Virus record (IMG/VR): IMGVR_UViG_3300021061_000025
Location: 1 to 49,644 of that record
Length of the DNA stretch: 49,644 bases
DNA from: a virus
Strand: one strand, 5' to 3'
Below are positions 21,038 through 28,452 of the stretch, in pieces (the stretch's first letter is position 1; each line of letters begins with the position of its first letter). The position numbers were made by a program, and so were the translations under genes. A model generated the notes under the pieces. The model ran no database searches. It saw only the letters and a program-made list of their open reading frames with translations, and was not told the DNA's origin.

Positions 21038-21237
21038 CCTGGGTAACCGTCACCCGAGAGGAGTTCGAGCGCCTTATCGACAGCTACCCTAGGAAGCTGG
21101 TCCAGGACGTCAACGGCACCTCCGAGCCGCCGTTCGTGACCTACAACGACTTCAGCCTGGGTAAGTGGCCCGAGTCCGTGGTGGCTGGCCATGGGCTACC
21201 CGAGGAAGACCGGACTTACTACCGTGTCGTCAGGTAA
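21034..21237 (+). CDS. Small hypothetical protein, last of replication operon
   Basis: A 67-residue protein from an ATGA overlap, with mixed strands and helix (TVTREEFERLIDSYPR; YNDFSLGKWPESVVAG). No family recognised. A hairpin at 21275-21289 follows. Confidence 0.55.
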   Translation: MTWVTVTREEFERLIDSYPRKLVQDVNGTSEPPFVTYNDFSLGKWPESVVAGHGLPEEDRTYYRVVR

Positions 21238-21274
21238 AGCCCGAACCGGCTCCTAGCTAGACTGCCCACTGTTC

Positions 21275-21289
21275 GCCGCCAAAGGCGGC
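21275..21289. terminator. Hairpin copy C between convergent operons
   Basis: GCCGCC-AAA-GGCGGC with TCTATCTATTC downstream lies between the plus gene ending at 21237 and the minus gene ending at 21295, so it probably terminates one or both. It shares the tri-base loop and the right-flank TCTA with copy A at 19480. Confidence 0.45.
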
Positions 21290-21294
21290 TCTAT

Positions 21295-21504
21295 CTATTC
21301 TCCGCGCGTCCAGGCGAGGCGGATTCCGTATGCATTGGGCGGCTCCACAGGCGGCATCCCAGCTAGTAGTTTCCTTCTAGCATGAGCTGTTAGGGATTCC
21401 CCACAGGCTAGAGCTCTAGACCTGAGCCAAGCTAGCTCCTCATGGGAGAGGCGTATCGGGGGGAGTTGGGGGGCTAGGCGGCCGCGGAGTGACCTAGGCG
21501 GCAC
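21295..21504 (-). CDS. Small Arc/CopG-like or mobilisation-type protein
   Basis: A 69-residue protein from a GTG at 21504 that overlaps the preceding gene's stop; GAGG lies six bases upstream. LPPIRLSHEELAWLRSRALA followed by GESLTAHARRKLLAG matches the strand-helix-turn-helix of small ribbon-helix-type regulators and mobilisation-accessory proteins. Likely a DNA-binding dimer. Not in the usual phage annotation set; function unproven. Confidence 0.5.
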   Translation of the reverse strand: MPPRSLRGRLAPQLPPIRLSHEELAWLRSRALACGESLTAHARRKLLAGMPPVEPPNAYGIRLAWTRGE

Positions 21505-21886
21505 TCTTCGCCTCAGCCGCGAACAGCGCGCGAGCAGCGGCCATTCCGCCAAGCGCCTGAAGCTGGAGGAAGCGCTCCCCCTTCGGGCCGACCTTCGAGT
21601 CCAGCCACGACTGAAACACGCGGTACTCGACGTCAGCCGCAGCGTTGCGAGCGGCCGTCTCAGCGCGGACCTTGGCGTCGTCGGCATTTCGAGCCGCCTT
21701 CCGGACCTCGACCGACTCAATGCCCATGGCGCGAGCCGCACACACGCAACCGAAGTAGACCGTCTCGTCGCCCGCGTCGTGGTCACACAGGGCGACCGTC
21801 CCCTTGAGGTCCTTTCGGCCGCAGCAATCGCAGATGGTGACCTCGTCCGTCGTCCCGAGCACCGTGAACCGCTTCGTCTTGGTCAT
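21494..21886 (-). CDS. Zinc-ribbon protein
   Basis: A 130-residue protein. VTICDCCGRKDLKGTVALCD...YFGCVCAARAMG (about 17-53) is a zinc ribbon with a CxxC...CxC layout, followed by a long alanine- and arginine-rich helix (about 60-90) and a helical end. I recall similar CCGRxDLKxTVxL proteins in many actino- and proteobacterial phages, all unknown. The ATG sits at the predicted start point of a weak promoter (TTGCAC at 21922-21917, GAGTAT at 21898-21893). Confidence 0.65.
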   Translation of the reverse strand: MTKTKRFTVLGTTDEVTICDCCGRKDLKGTVALCDHDAGDETVYFGCVCAARAMGIESVEVRKAARNADDAKVRAETAARNAAADVEYRVFQSWLDSKVGPKGERFLQLQALGGMAAARALFAAEAKSAA

Positions 21887-21965
21887 ACCCAGATACTCAG
21901 CACATCACATGCCAAGGTGCAATGCACGCTAACTATGTGTAATCACCACGCCAGGTATTCGGCTG

Positions 21966-21981
21966 TCTCAGGTATCTGAGA
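21966..21981. promoter_or_regulatory. Palindromic operator, copy 1
   Basis: TCTCAG-GTAT-CTGAGA is a perfect 6-bp-arm palindrome in the 183-base gap between divergent genes (21886 minus, 22070 plus). A second near-copy lies at 22025-22040. Both fit a dimeric HTH regulator, probably the product of the adjacent gene at 22070 or another small regulator. Confidence 0.55.
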
Positions 21982-22024
21982 GACAGCTCGACCTAAGTCC
22001 GCTGAAACCAAGGCTGTCGCTCAA

Positions 22025-22040
22025 TCTCAGAATCCTGAGG
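22025..22040. promoter_or_regulatory. Palindromic operator, copy 2
   Basis: TCTCAG-AATC-CTGAGG, the same half-sites as at 21966-21981 with one mismatch in the last base. A third, degraded half-site CTTGAG lies at 22044-22049. The sites end 21-30 bases before the ATG of the HTH gene, where they could block a promoter whose -10 is GATAGT (22055-22060). Confidence 0.5.
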
Positions 22041-22069
22041 CAACTTGAGAATCTGATAGTCTAAGGTCC

Positions 22070-22267
22070 ATGGGAAGACGCGCGCCTGCACGTCGGTACA
22101 CTTCAAGGGAGTTGGCCAAGGCCCTCGGTTGCCACATCCGCACCGTCCAGCGAGCCATGCTCCGAGGCGACCTCAAGGGGTACAAGGCTGCGAGCGGGTA
22201 CTACTGGGCCATCCCAGAGGAGGCCGTCGTGTCGTGGCTCTCAACCCGCGAGACCAGGAGACGCTGA
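22070..22267 (+). CDS. MerR/excisionase-like helix-turn-helix protein
   Basis: A 65-residue protein. RRYTSRELAKALGCHIRTVQRAM (about 8-30) is a winged-helix/HTH_17 DNA-binding segment, followed by GDLKGYKAASGYYWAIPEEAV and a short helix. Proteins of this size and fold act as excisionases or as small repressors. It lies next to CTCAG-type palindromes that it may bind. Upstream promoter weak or activated. Confidence 0.75.
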   Translation: MGRRAPARRYTSRELAKALGCHIRTVQRAMLRGDLKGYKAASGYYWAIPEEAVVSWLSTRETRRR

Positions 22268-22387
22268 ACCGGGAACGGGCGTGAGATGGGATATTCCTCC
22301 CCCCTCTCCCATTAGCCTTCCAACCCCCGTCTCATCCCAACCGCCATCACCCAGCCTCTACTCAGCCTCGAGATTACCCCTGCCTTC

Positions 22388-22711
22388 GTGACCACCCCCA
22401 CCCCCCCAAAGTGGCGAGAGAGATGTGTGGGGATATATCACCTCTCACAAAATTCAACCACCCATCCCTTTGACGCAGGCAGTCGGTCGATTCGAAGTGA
22501 CGTGACACTGCGTGTAGGGTACCGTCGTTTTGTGCTCGAGCGGTACCACCGGATGATAGCCAAGGCCGTGGCCAAGGGGCCAGCGCAGCTAGGCCGTGAG
22601 GCGGACCGACTCTTGAGGCGTGCGGTTTCCCTGGAAGCGGACGTGACCCGCGAGGCGGGGCGTTCGAAGGCTGAGGCTGTGTTACGGCGAGGTACGACCC
22701 ACCCGGCGTAG
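22388..22711 (+). CDS. Doubtful hypothetical protein, start uncertain
   Basis: An open frame of up to 107 residues from a GTG at 22388, after a pyrimidine-rich stretch (about 22295-22410) with no gene. Only the second half looks coding (KAVAKGPAQLGREADRLLRRAVSL, Ala/Arg/Leu-rich helix), and a start nearer 22500-22553 is possible. No ribosome site is clear. A converging open frame on the other strand is equally long, so I give low confidence. Confidence 0.3.
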   Translation: MTTPTPPKWRERCVGIYHLSQNSTTHPFDAGSRSIRSDVTLRVGYRRFVLERYHRMIAKAVAKGPAQLGREADRLLRRAVSLEADVTREAGRSKAEAVLRRGTTHPA

Positions 22712-22720
22712 GTGTGAAGA

Positions 22721-22763
22721 GGCGGTCAATAACCCAAGCGGGGACGACTTGGGGTAACGCCGC
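22721..22763. terminator. Compound stem-loop
   Basis: Inner arms ACCCAAG (22732-22738) and CTTGGGGT (22748-22755, one bulge), outer arms GCGG (22722-22725) and CCGC (22760-22763), followed by TTCTTG. Ten bases after the doubtful plus gene, so it may be its terminator. The span 22712-22826 has no gene. Confidence 0.4.
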
Positions 22764-22819
22764 TTCTTGCTGCAGAGTACCAACCCTAGCAGGAGCCAGA
22801 CACTTAAGAGACCCGGAGC

Positions 22820-22839
22820 GCAAGACCTAGCGGTCTTGC
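22820..22839. terminator. Perfect 8-bp stem-loop at the end of minus regulatory operon
   Basis: GCAAGACC (22820-22827) and GGTCTTGC (22832-22839) with a TAGC loop. The loop and arm contain the stop codon of the minus gene ending at 22827, so the hairpin straddles its end. It is a likely transcription end for the Fis-type operon, but no long T-run follows. Confidence 0.45.
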
Positions 22840-22988
22840 TTAGTTCCCGGTCTGCCTAGGTAGCGGGCTAGGTTCCGCTTGTGCTCCAGGGCTTTGATTT
22901 CCTCGGGGGTGAGCCTTCTGAGGGGGCCGGGCTTGCGTATCTCGTAGGCGTGCTTGGAACGCTCTGAGGCGGGGACTCCCGGCTTCAC
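22827..22988 (-). CDS. 53-residue basic protein, third gene of minus regulatory operon
   Basis: GTG start overlapping the previous stop (GTGA). Basic helix-rich protein (LRRLTPEEIKALEHKRNLARYLGRPG), without cysteines. It may bind DNA or act with the Fis-type regulator encoded first in the operon. Short enough to be missed by standard gene finding. Confidence 0.5.
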   Translation of the reverse strand: MKPGVPASERSKHAYEIRKPGPLRRLTPEEIKALEHKRNLARYLGRPGTKQDR

Positions 22989-23248
22989 CCTCTCAGTCCC
23001 TTCAGCTCTGAGTCGATGTCCCGGAGGTCAGACCCGCAGTCCTGAACGCCGCGCCAGTCCTCGTCCTGGAACTTCAGGAGTAGGTCCGCCTTCGTGCCTA
23101 CCCGCTTCTTGAGGAGGAACTCGATGCGGGCTTGTCTGGCCTCGGCGGGGCTCTTTTCGCCGGTCGGCCCCCAAGCGCCGTTTAGCCGCCTCCGGATGCC
23201 GGCCGGTGGTTCGTAGTTCTCTAGCAACTCCATCAGGCTTTTCGGCAT
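22985..23248 (-). CDS. 87-residue hypothetical protein, second gene of minus regulatory operon
   Basis: ATG overlaps the Fis-type stop as TGATG. Helical ends (SLMELLENYEPPAGIRRRL; DLRDIDSELKGLRG) around a basic centre (ARQARIEFLLKKRVGTKADLL). No known family. Its place between two small regulatory-looking genes suggests a control or partner role. Confidence 0.55.
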   Translation of the reverse strand: MPKSLMELLENYEPPAGIRRRLNGAWGPTGEKSPAEARQARIEFLLKKRVGTKADLLLKFQDEDWRGVQDCGSDLRDIDSELKGLRG

Positions 23249-23421
23249 CACCGCCCCCTCCATCGCTTCCGCTTCCTGATGAGCGTCGTGGGACTAATCC
23301 CCAGCTCCATGGCTATCCGGTACTGAGGGACCTCCGGGTGGGCGGCTAGCGTCGCCTCGATGTGCTCCCGCTCCACCTCCCGAAGCGGCTTGATGGGCGG
23401 CTGCGTCTGGGTGGCTGTCAT
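23248..23421 (-). CDS. Fis-type helix-turn-helix regulator (57 aa)
   Basis: REVEREHIEATLAAHPEV followed by RIAMELGISPTTLIRKRKRW reproduces the HTH_8 (Fis/NtrC C-terminal) pattern almost end to end, with no other domain. A protein this short should dimerise and bend or mark DNA. It is the first gene of a three-gene minus operon, divergent from the late operon. A perfect-arm palindrome lies at 23469-23495, between the two, and is its natural binding candidate. It may act as late-gene activator or repressor. Confidence 0.75.
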   Translation of the reverse strand: MTATQTQPPIKPLREVEREHIEATLAAHPEVPQYRIAMELGISPTTLIRKRKRWRGR

Positions 23422-23468
23422 TTCGCCCTTCAGCTTTGCATACGCTAAATGACATTGCAATACGATAC

Positions 23469-23495
23469 ACGTATGGTACCGTCGTGACCATACGT
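23469..23495. promoter_or_regulatory. 27-bp palindrome before the late operon
   Basis: ACGTATGGT (23469-23477) and ACCATACGT (23487-23495) are perfect 9-bp arms around a 9-base spacer, ending one base before the ATG at 23497. A TTGCAA (23455-23460) and a TACCGT (23477-23482, 16-base spacing) could form a plus-strand promoter covered by it. It is likely an operator between the divergent regulatory and late operons. Confidence 0.6.
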
Positions 23496-23496
23496 C

Positions 23497-23802
23497 ATGG
23501 GACAGCATCGGACGAACCCAGTAGCCATCGCGAACGCCCAGCCTCAGCGACAGGTGCAGGTCACCCCGATAGGGGAGGGGCACTGCGTAGTGGGGCTGTC
23601 CCTGCTTCCGACCCAGGACGCTGAGGGGAACTTCTGTGTAGTCCTGGCGGCTATCTGCGGGCGGCAATCTGACCTGGTTCCCATGAAGCCGGTCCCGGTG
23701 TTCCTGGCGGAGGTCGCCAAGGTGAAGCTGGAAGACCTTCGGAAGCGGATAGGGGAGATGTTGGATGGGCCGGAGGAAGAGCCGGCGGTGGCTGCGCCGT
23801 GA
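23497..23802 (+). CDS. First late-operon gene, hypothetical
   Basis: A 101-residue protein. Gln/Asn-rich start, a strand-rich middle (VQVTPIGEGHCVVGLSLLP), and a helical acidic end (VKLEDLRKRIGEML, then EEEPAVAAP). The ATG abuts the palindrome at 23469-23495, leaving almost no leader. No family recognised. Confidence 0.6.
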   Translation: MGQHRTNPVAIANAQPQRQVQVTPIGEGHCVVGLSLLPTQDAEGNFCVVLAAICGRQSDLVPMKPVPVFLAEVAKVKLEDLRKRIGEMLDGPEEEPAVAAP

Positions 23803-24134
23803 GCGACTACTCCGACTGGATTGACCGCCTTGCCGTGGAATACGCCGGCCGACCCGTCCAGGAGGCAATGCGCGCGGCGGTCGCAAGGATGGGCACGCTG
23901 ACCGTGTGCTCGGTGTGCGAGCAGGAAGCCAAGCACGTCCATCTTCGCGGCACGATGTGGCTCAGGCGCGGAACGCTTGGCCCAAGTATGTCGTTCTGTC
24001 GGACGCTAGTAGGGGTTGCCGGAGGCATTGAGCGCCTGCTGTCCGAATGGGACCAGGTTGACTGGGACGGCAAGCCGGTAGCGAAGACGCCGGATGAGAC
24101 GCGGGTCGTCGACTGGGTGGATGACCGCAAATGA
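23799..24134 (+). CDS. Small late protein with CxxC
   Basis: A 111-residue protein from a GTGA overlap. A helix (DWIDRLAVEYAGRPVQEAMRAAVAR) precedes CSVCEQEAKHVHLR (about 37-50) with a possible zinc site, then a C-terminal helix (IERLLSEWDQVDW). No known family. Confidence 0.55.
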   Translation: MSDYSDWIDRLAVEYAGRPVQEAMRAAVARMGTLTVCSVCEQEAKHVHLRGTMWLRRGTLGPSMSFCRTLVGVAGGIERLLSEWDQVDWDGKPVAKTPDETRVVDWVDDRK

Positions 24135-24346
24135 AGGTCCAACTCATCTTCGAGGCTCACGACTGCCTGCCCTCCAAGTTGGTTGACTCTCTCAAGAGGG
24201 CCATCGCCTCAATTCTCGAGCTGCACGGCATCCCACCGTCAATCGACACGAACCGGGACAGGGAGATGGAAGCCTATCAGGCCTTCTTCCGGTGGAACGA
24301 AAACCGCCTCGCTGAAGATGAGCGAAAAGGCCCTAGCGAAACCTGA
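24131..24346 (+). CDS. Small late hypothetical protein
   Basis: A 71-residue protein, ATGA overlap. It begins KVQLIFEAHDCLPSKLVDSL and ends in a charged helix. It overlaps the next gene by 29 bases in another frame. No family recognised. Confidence 0.55.
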   Translation: MKVQLIFEAHDCLPSKLVDSLKRAIASILELHGIPPSIDTNRDREMEAYQAFFRWNENRLAEDERKGPSET

Positions 24347-24749
24347 CGAAGAGGAGTTGCTGCGAAAGCAGCTCCTCAAGAAGGAGCGCAAGGAAGCCCG
24401 CCTTGCGGCACGTACGGCTCATCTCAAGGCCCTGGTCGAGGAGATCAAACTCGAGGCCGCGAACAAAGTCCGCCTCCGCAAGTACGTCTTCAGGCCAGAC
24501 GAGGAACTGAGAGAGCTCGGCCTCAGCAACCACCAAATCGCCATCGTCCGCCAGTGGGAGGTCCCCAAAAAGCAAACCGCCTTCGCAGTTGAATCTGCGG
24601 CGAAGCTCGTAGAGGCCCAAGTCAGAGGCCAGGAAGCAGCCAAGGCTCCGACCATCAACGTCGAAAGCATGACCATCCGAATCCCCGAGAAGGGGACGGA
24701 GGATTTGCCCGCGGCGGTGGTCATCGACGTGGAGCCGGAGACGAAGTGA
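24318..24749 (+). CDS. Coiled-coil protein upstream of tail fibre (small terminase not excluded)
   Basis: A 143-residue protein. Residues about 9-55 are a Lys/Glu/Arg/Leu coiled-coil (LLRKQLLKKERKEARLAART), then VFRPDEELRELGLSNHQIAI, an alpha segment (FAVESAAKLVEAQVRGQEAA) and a strand-rich end. By position it precedes the terminase block, so a small terminase subunit (recognising the pac site) is possible, but there is no clear HTH and a tail gene lies between. Confidence 0.5.
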   Translation: MSEKALAKPDEEELLRKQLLKKERKEARLAARTAHLKALVEEIKLEAANKVRLRKYVFRPDEELRELGLSNHQIAIVRQWEVPKKQTAFAVESAAKLVEAQVRGQEAAKAPTINVESMTIRIPEKGTEDLPAAVVIDVEPETK

Positions 24750-27700
24750 GCACCCCTTCGCTCGCTACCTGGCGGTTTCCGTCAGACCCGTCCGTTGCCC
24801 CCGGACGCCCAGCCAAGCTCGGCGAGAGAGCAGAAGCCCTCGACACGGGGGTTATGTACCTCAAGAACGGCCCGGCTGACACGGACTGGATTCCGTGGAG
24901 CTCGGGCTCCATGGGCCCATCTCTGGCCAATGCCGAGGTCTACGTTTCTCCGGACGGCGACGATGCCAACGACGGGCTTTCCTGGCAGACGGCGAAGGAG
25001 CACGTCTACAACGCCCTCCAGACGCTAATCAGCCTGGATGGTGGAACTCTCTACGTAGCGGATAACTGCGAAGTCGGTGGACCCGTAGCAGGTCAGGGTA
25101 TCTGGCTGCGTTGGGACCGCCCTTCTACGCCGTTCCTCCCGCCTGGCTTTCTCCCCGCGGTGAACATGCGCATCGTCGGGTGTGGGAAGACCTCCATCGG
25201 GTTCCAGCCTGGCATCGCCGCGCGAGTGAACGGGGGAGGGGACACCTTTCGCCCGCACGTTTGGATTGTCGGGGTAATGAACTCGACCATATCCATCGAG
25301 AACATCATCCCCCGCGGCTTCCTCACCTACGGGGGAAGAATCGGCGTCGACTGGGACCGCGAGACCTCCGGGGCAATCAAGCAAATAACCGTCACCAACG
25401 GCACCCGGACCGGAACGACCACCGTATTCACGCTGGACGTAAACGGCATCACGCCGATTCAGGTCCTAAGCGCCGCCAGGACCTCGAACGTCACCACGCT
25501 AACCATCACAAATCCGGGGTTGCCTTGGCCGCCATGGCGCCAGGGGGTTCCTATTCGCGTGACCTCTGGAGACGCCGACTTCGCCTCAGGCGATTACACG
25601 ATAACCGAGACCTCGAATCACGAGGGAGGGGACGCGGACACCTGGACCATCTCCTACGCCGAGGTTGGGGCGGATGCGCCCAGCCAGACCGTCGCAAACA
25701 CCTTCGTCCGCACCCACGGGATTAAGGCCGGCGAGCTCTTCAACCTGACGAGCAACACGGTCAACTTCCTGGGGACGCAGTACTACTGCGACTCGGCCAC
25801 GGTCACCACGGTCACCTGCACGGACGTCTTTGGGAACGGGAATCAGAACACCAACAACATCGGGACGATTGCCCACCAGGAGCGATTCTGCGCTGGGACG
25901 GCCCGGGTCCGGGTCACGGGATGCAGCGTTCGTCTCCATGATGCCGACCCGCTTACCGGGCACTCCTGGGACATTGGGCACATCAAGGCCGGCGGCCTGG
26001 CCCCGGTATTTAAGCGGTGCTGGTCCCAGGGGTTTGTCGGAGACGGCTCTGGTCCTCGCGATGAGCGGAGGATGTCCCAGGTCTACGCCTACTCGGGCAC
26101 GGCCGGGAACCTCGGCCCGGCAGCGACCGGCCTCGCGATGTACGACTGCGCCGGGTACGGCGGAGAAATTCTCGTCGAAGTGCCGTCTACCGGCGTTGGC
26201 GAGGTCGACTGTCGGCGCATCCTCCATGAGACGTTCTTCGAGGAAGAAAACCCTCGGCCGGTGCTTGAGGTTCGCGGGAGCCCGTTTACGCGGGTGTACG
26301 CCGAAGACCTGATAAACGCCGACACGCCGGACTCGGAATTCCCGACCGTCGTCCTAACCAACGTCCCGTGGTTTGCGGCCGAAATTCATCGGTCCGGCTT
26401 CGTTGACGGGCCGTGTATTGGCGGGGACCTGGCTCAGATTCCAGCCGCTTACAGCTTCGGTTCCAACATCGCCACCCCTTGGGAGACGAATCATGTGTGC
26501 GGGTGGGCGGACGGACGGATCACCGGGAAGCACCCAGGTCACCTCAGGGCCATGGGCCCGCTTGGGGCGAGGTTCAAGAACGTAATCGCCGCTCCTTCTG
26601 CGTGGAGCGCGCGCACCAACACCGTCACTCCTAACACCTCAGACCTCGCTGCCCCAGACGGCAGCATGACGGCCACTAAGGTGGTCTCTGCCAATGCCTA
26701 TCTGTCGTTAAAGCCAAACGGAGCCGACGGGAACACGTGGCAAGTCGGCGGGAAGCTCGTTGTGTCTGGCTGGTTCAACGCCCTAGACGCAGAAACGTAC
26801 ACCTCAGAGGATATGTTTTTCATCGCCGGGGGGAATATCACCTTCGACGATGGGCTCCGTGCCAAGTGCCCGTTCAACGGGCCTGGGTGGCAGTTCATCC
26901 AATCGACGTTCGTGGTCGCGTCGGTTACCAGTTCTACCCCGACCTACGAAATCAACACGCTGTTTGCCGGCGCCAAGACCATCTACATATGGGGCGCTAC
27001 CGCCTACTACATTCCAGCATCGGTCAGTGACAACGACGCCTACGAGGTTGCCGGGGTAACCAAACACCTCCCCAGATACCTCATGCCTGGCATGGCCGGG
27101 ACGATGGACGACCAGAAGTTCATCGCCCACGGTGGGCTAGGAATAGACGCGTCGGTAATGGTGTCGCCGACGGGGGCTACCGCGACGCTTTCTACCTGGG
27201 AGCCGAGGCTGGCCGCGAACGGGTCGACGATTCAAGGCTACATCCCGGTCTATGCCACGCCGGGAACACTTCCGGGCGCAGCTCCTACCGGCGCCGCTGG
27301 CGGGGACCTTGGCGGAACGTACCCAAACCCCACCGTCCCAGGCCTGGCCACCAAAGCAGCTACCACCACGACAATGACCGCCGGGGCTGGACTGACCGGC
27401 GGCGGAGACCTGAGTGCGAACCGGACGTTCAACGTCGCGGCGGCCGACGGAACCATAATCGTCAACGCAGATTCCATCCAGGTGGGCACGGTCCCGTATG
27501 CGCAGATTTCAGGGACGCCTACGGCCCTGCCGCCGAACGGCTCCGCCGGTGGAGACCTCGCCGGCACCTATCCCAATCCGACCCTGGCCAATAAGCCGGT
27601 CTCGGTGACGGTATCAGGCTACTTCTCGTCGAGCATCGCAGCGGGAGTGGACGGGTATCTAGTCCCTAGTTCGCTCGGACTGGTGACCGCGGCTCACTAC

Positions 27701-27991
27701 GTGCCCGCGAACAGCCTGACTTCATACGCGCGTATCAGGATGGACGCGTACGTTGAGTCGAGCGCCGTCGGATTCGGAGAGTCGTTCAACCTGAATCTCC
27801 GGAGAAACGACTCCGACATAGCCAGTGGGACCATCCTCATCCAGTTCGGGACCATGGGGCAGGCGTCGGTCGACGTCGCAACAGGGGCCACTAGCAACGC
27901 GGACAGGTATTCGTTCCGCTTGCTAGACGGCACCATGGGCGCCACGCCGAGGGCGGTTTCCTTCACCTGGCACGTGACTTTCTACAACTGA
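24746..27991 (+). CDS. Large tail fibre / adhesin with beta-helix start and repeat-lectin C-terminus
   Basis: A 1081-residue protein. The sequence VYVSPDGDDANDGLSWQTA at about 66-85 is the usual opening of pectate-lyase-like beta-helices. Later parts are Gly/Thr/Ser-rich. Near residues 848-862 and 930-945 two similar elements (GGDLGGTYPNPTV and GGDLAGTYPNPTL) match short repeats in phage tail fibres. Likely recognises the host envelope polysaccharide. It precedes the terminase, an unusual place for a fibre, and overlaps the previous gene by GTGA. Confidence 0.7.
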   Translation: MSTPSLATWRFPSDPSVAPGRPAKLGERAEALDTGVMYLKNGPADTDWIPWSSGSMGPSLANAEVYVSPDGDDANDGLSWQTAKEHVYNALQTLISLDGGTLYVADNCEVGGPVAGQGIWLRWDRPSTPFLPPGFLPAVNMRIVGCGKTSIGFQPGIAARVNGGGDTFRPHVWIVGVMNSTISIENIIPRGFLTYGGRIGVDWDRETSGAIKQITVTNGTRTGTTTVFTLDVNGITPIQVLSAARTSNVTTLTITNPGLPWPPWRQGVPIRVTSGDADFASGDYTITETSNHEGGDADTWTISYAEVGADAPSQTVANTFVRTHGIKAGELFNLTSNTVNFLGTQYYCDSATVTTVTCTDVFGNGNQNTNNIGTIAHQERFCAGTARVRVTGCSVRLHDADPLTGHSWDIGHIKAGGLAPVFKRCWSQGFVGDGSGPRDERRMSQVYAYSGTAGNLGPAATGLAMYDCAGYGGEILVEVPSTGVGEVDCRRILHETFFEEENPRPVLEVRGSPFTRVYAEDLINADTPDSEFPTVVLTNVPWFAAEIHRSGFVDGPCIGGDLAQIPAAYSFGSNIATPWETNHVCGWADGRITGKHPGHLRAMGPLGARFKNVIAAPSAWSARTNTVTPNTSDLAAPDGSMTATKVVSANAYLSLKPNGADGNTWQVGGKLVVSGWFNALDAETYTSEDMFFIAGGNITFDDGLRAKCPFNGPGWQFIQSTFVVASVTSSTPTYEINTLFAGAKTIYIWGATAYYIPASVSDNDAYEVAGVTKHLPRYLMPGMAGTMDDQKFIAHGGLGIDASVMVSPTGATATLSTWEPRLAANGSTIQGYIPVYATPGTLPGAAPTGAAGGDLGGTYPNPTVPGLATKAATTTTMTAGAGLTGGGDLSANRTFNVAAADGTIIVNADSIQVGTVPYAQISGTPTALPPNGSAGGDLAGTYPNPTLANKPVSVTVSGYFSSSIAAGVDGYLVPSSLGLVTAAHYVPANSLTSYARIRMDAYVESSAVGFGESFNLNLRRNDSDIASGTILIQFGTMGQASVDVATGATSNADRYSFRLLDGTMGATPRAVSFTWHVTFYN

Positions 27992-28452
27992 TGAAAGCCA
28001 CCGTAGAAAAGCCGGTCCGAACCCGCGGGGTAAAGCCCGAAGAGCTGACCACGGCGGTAAACAGGGAGCTCCTGCCGCTTCTTATCCAACTTCGCGAAGC
28101 ACTCAATATCCGCTACATCGCGCCATTCGAGATTACGACCTCCGGCACCGGGGCGTGGACGACCATCTACACATCGGACGACATCCCTGTTGGCCAAGAT
28201 TGGCTCGTAGAAGCAGAGATTAGGGCCAAGGCCACGGGGGCTAGGTCTGCCTGGATTATCCGAGGCCTCTTCTACAACGACGGCACGACTGCCCAGTCCG
28301 GCTCTACGGTCCTCGAGTACGAGCAGAACCTGTCTACGTTCGACGTCCGCTTCTCTGTCGTCGGCAATCACATCACGGTCGACGTCAAGGACAACGGCGT
28401 GTTGTCGGTCGACTGGCTTTGCATCGTCACGCTTCGGGAGAACCCGCGGTGA
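27991..28452 (+). CDS. Small virion protein, beta-sandwich-like
   Basis: A 153-residue protein starting in a TGATG overlap with the fibre. After a helix (VNRELLPLLIQLREALNI), residues 40-150 are strand-rich with a jelly-roll-like pattern (FEITTSGTGAWTTIYTSDDI), like C-terminal adhesin or head-decoration domains next to terminase genes. Probably a structural or tail tip protein. Confidence 0.55.
   Translation: MKATVEKPVRTRGVKPEELTTAVNRELLPLLIQLREALNIRYIAPFEITTSGTGAWTTIYTSDDIPVGQDWLVEAEIRAKATGARSAWIIRGLFYNDGTTAQSGSTVLEYEQNLSTFDVRFSVVGNHITVDVKDNGVLSVDWLCIVTLRENPR

Noticed and set aside
22374-22823. A 149-residue minus-strand open frame
   Set aside because: Pro/Arg-rich with no ribosome site, crossing a compound hairpin and lying outside the coupled minus operon that ends at 22827.
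24318-24749. Firm call of this gene as small terminase
   Set aside because: No HTH or pac-binding signature is visible and a 3.2-kb fibre gene separates it from the large terminase; left as a possibility only.
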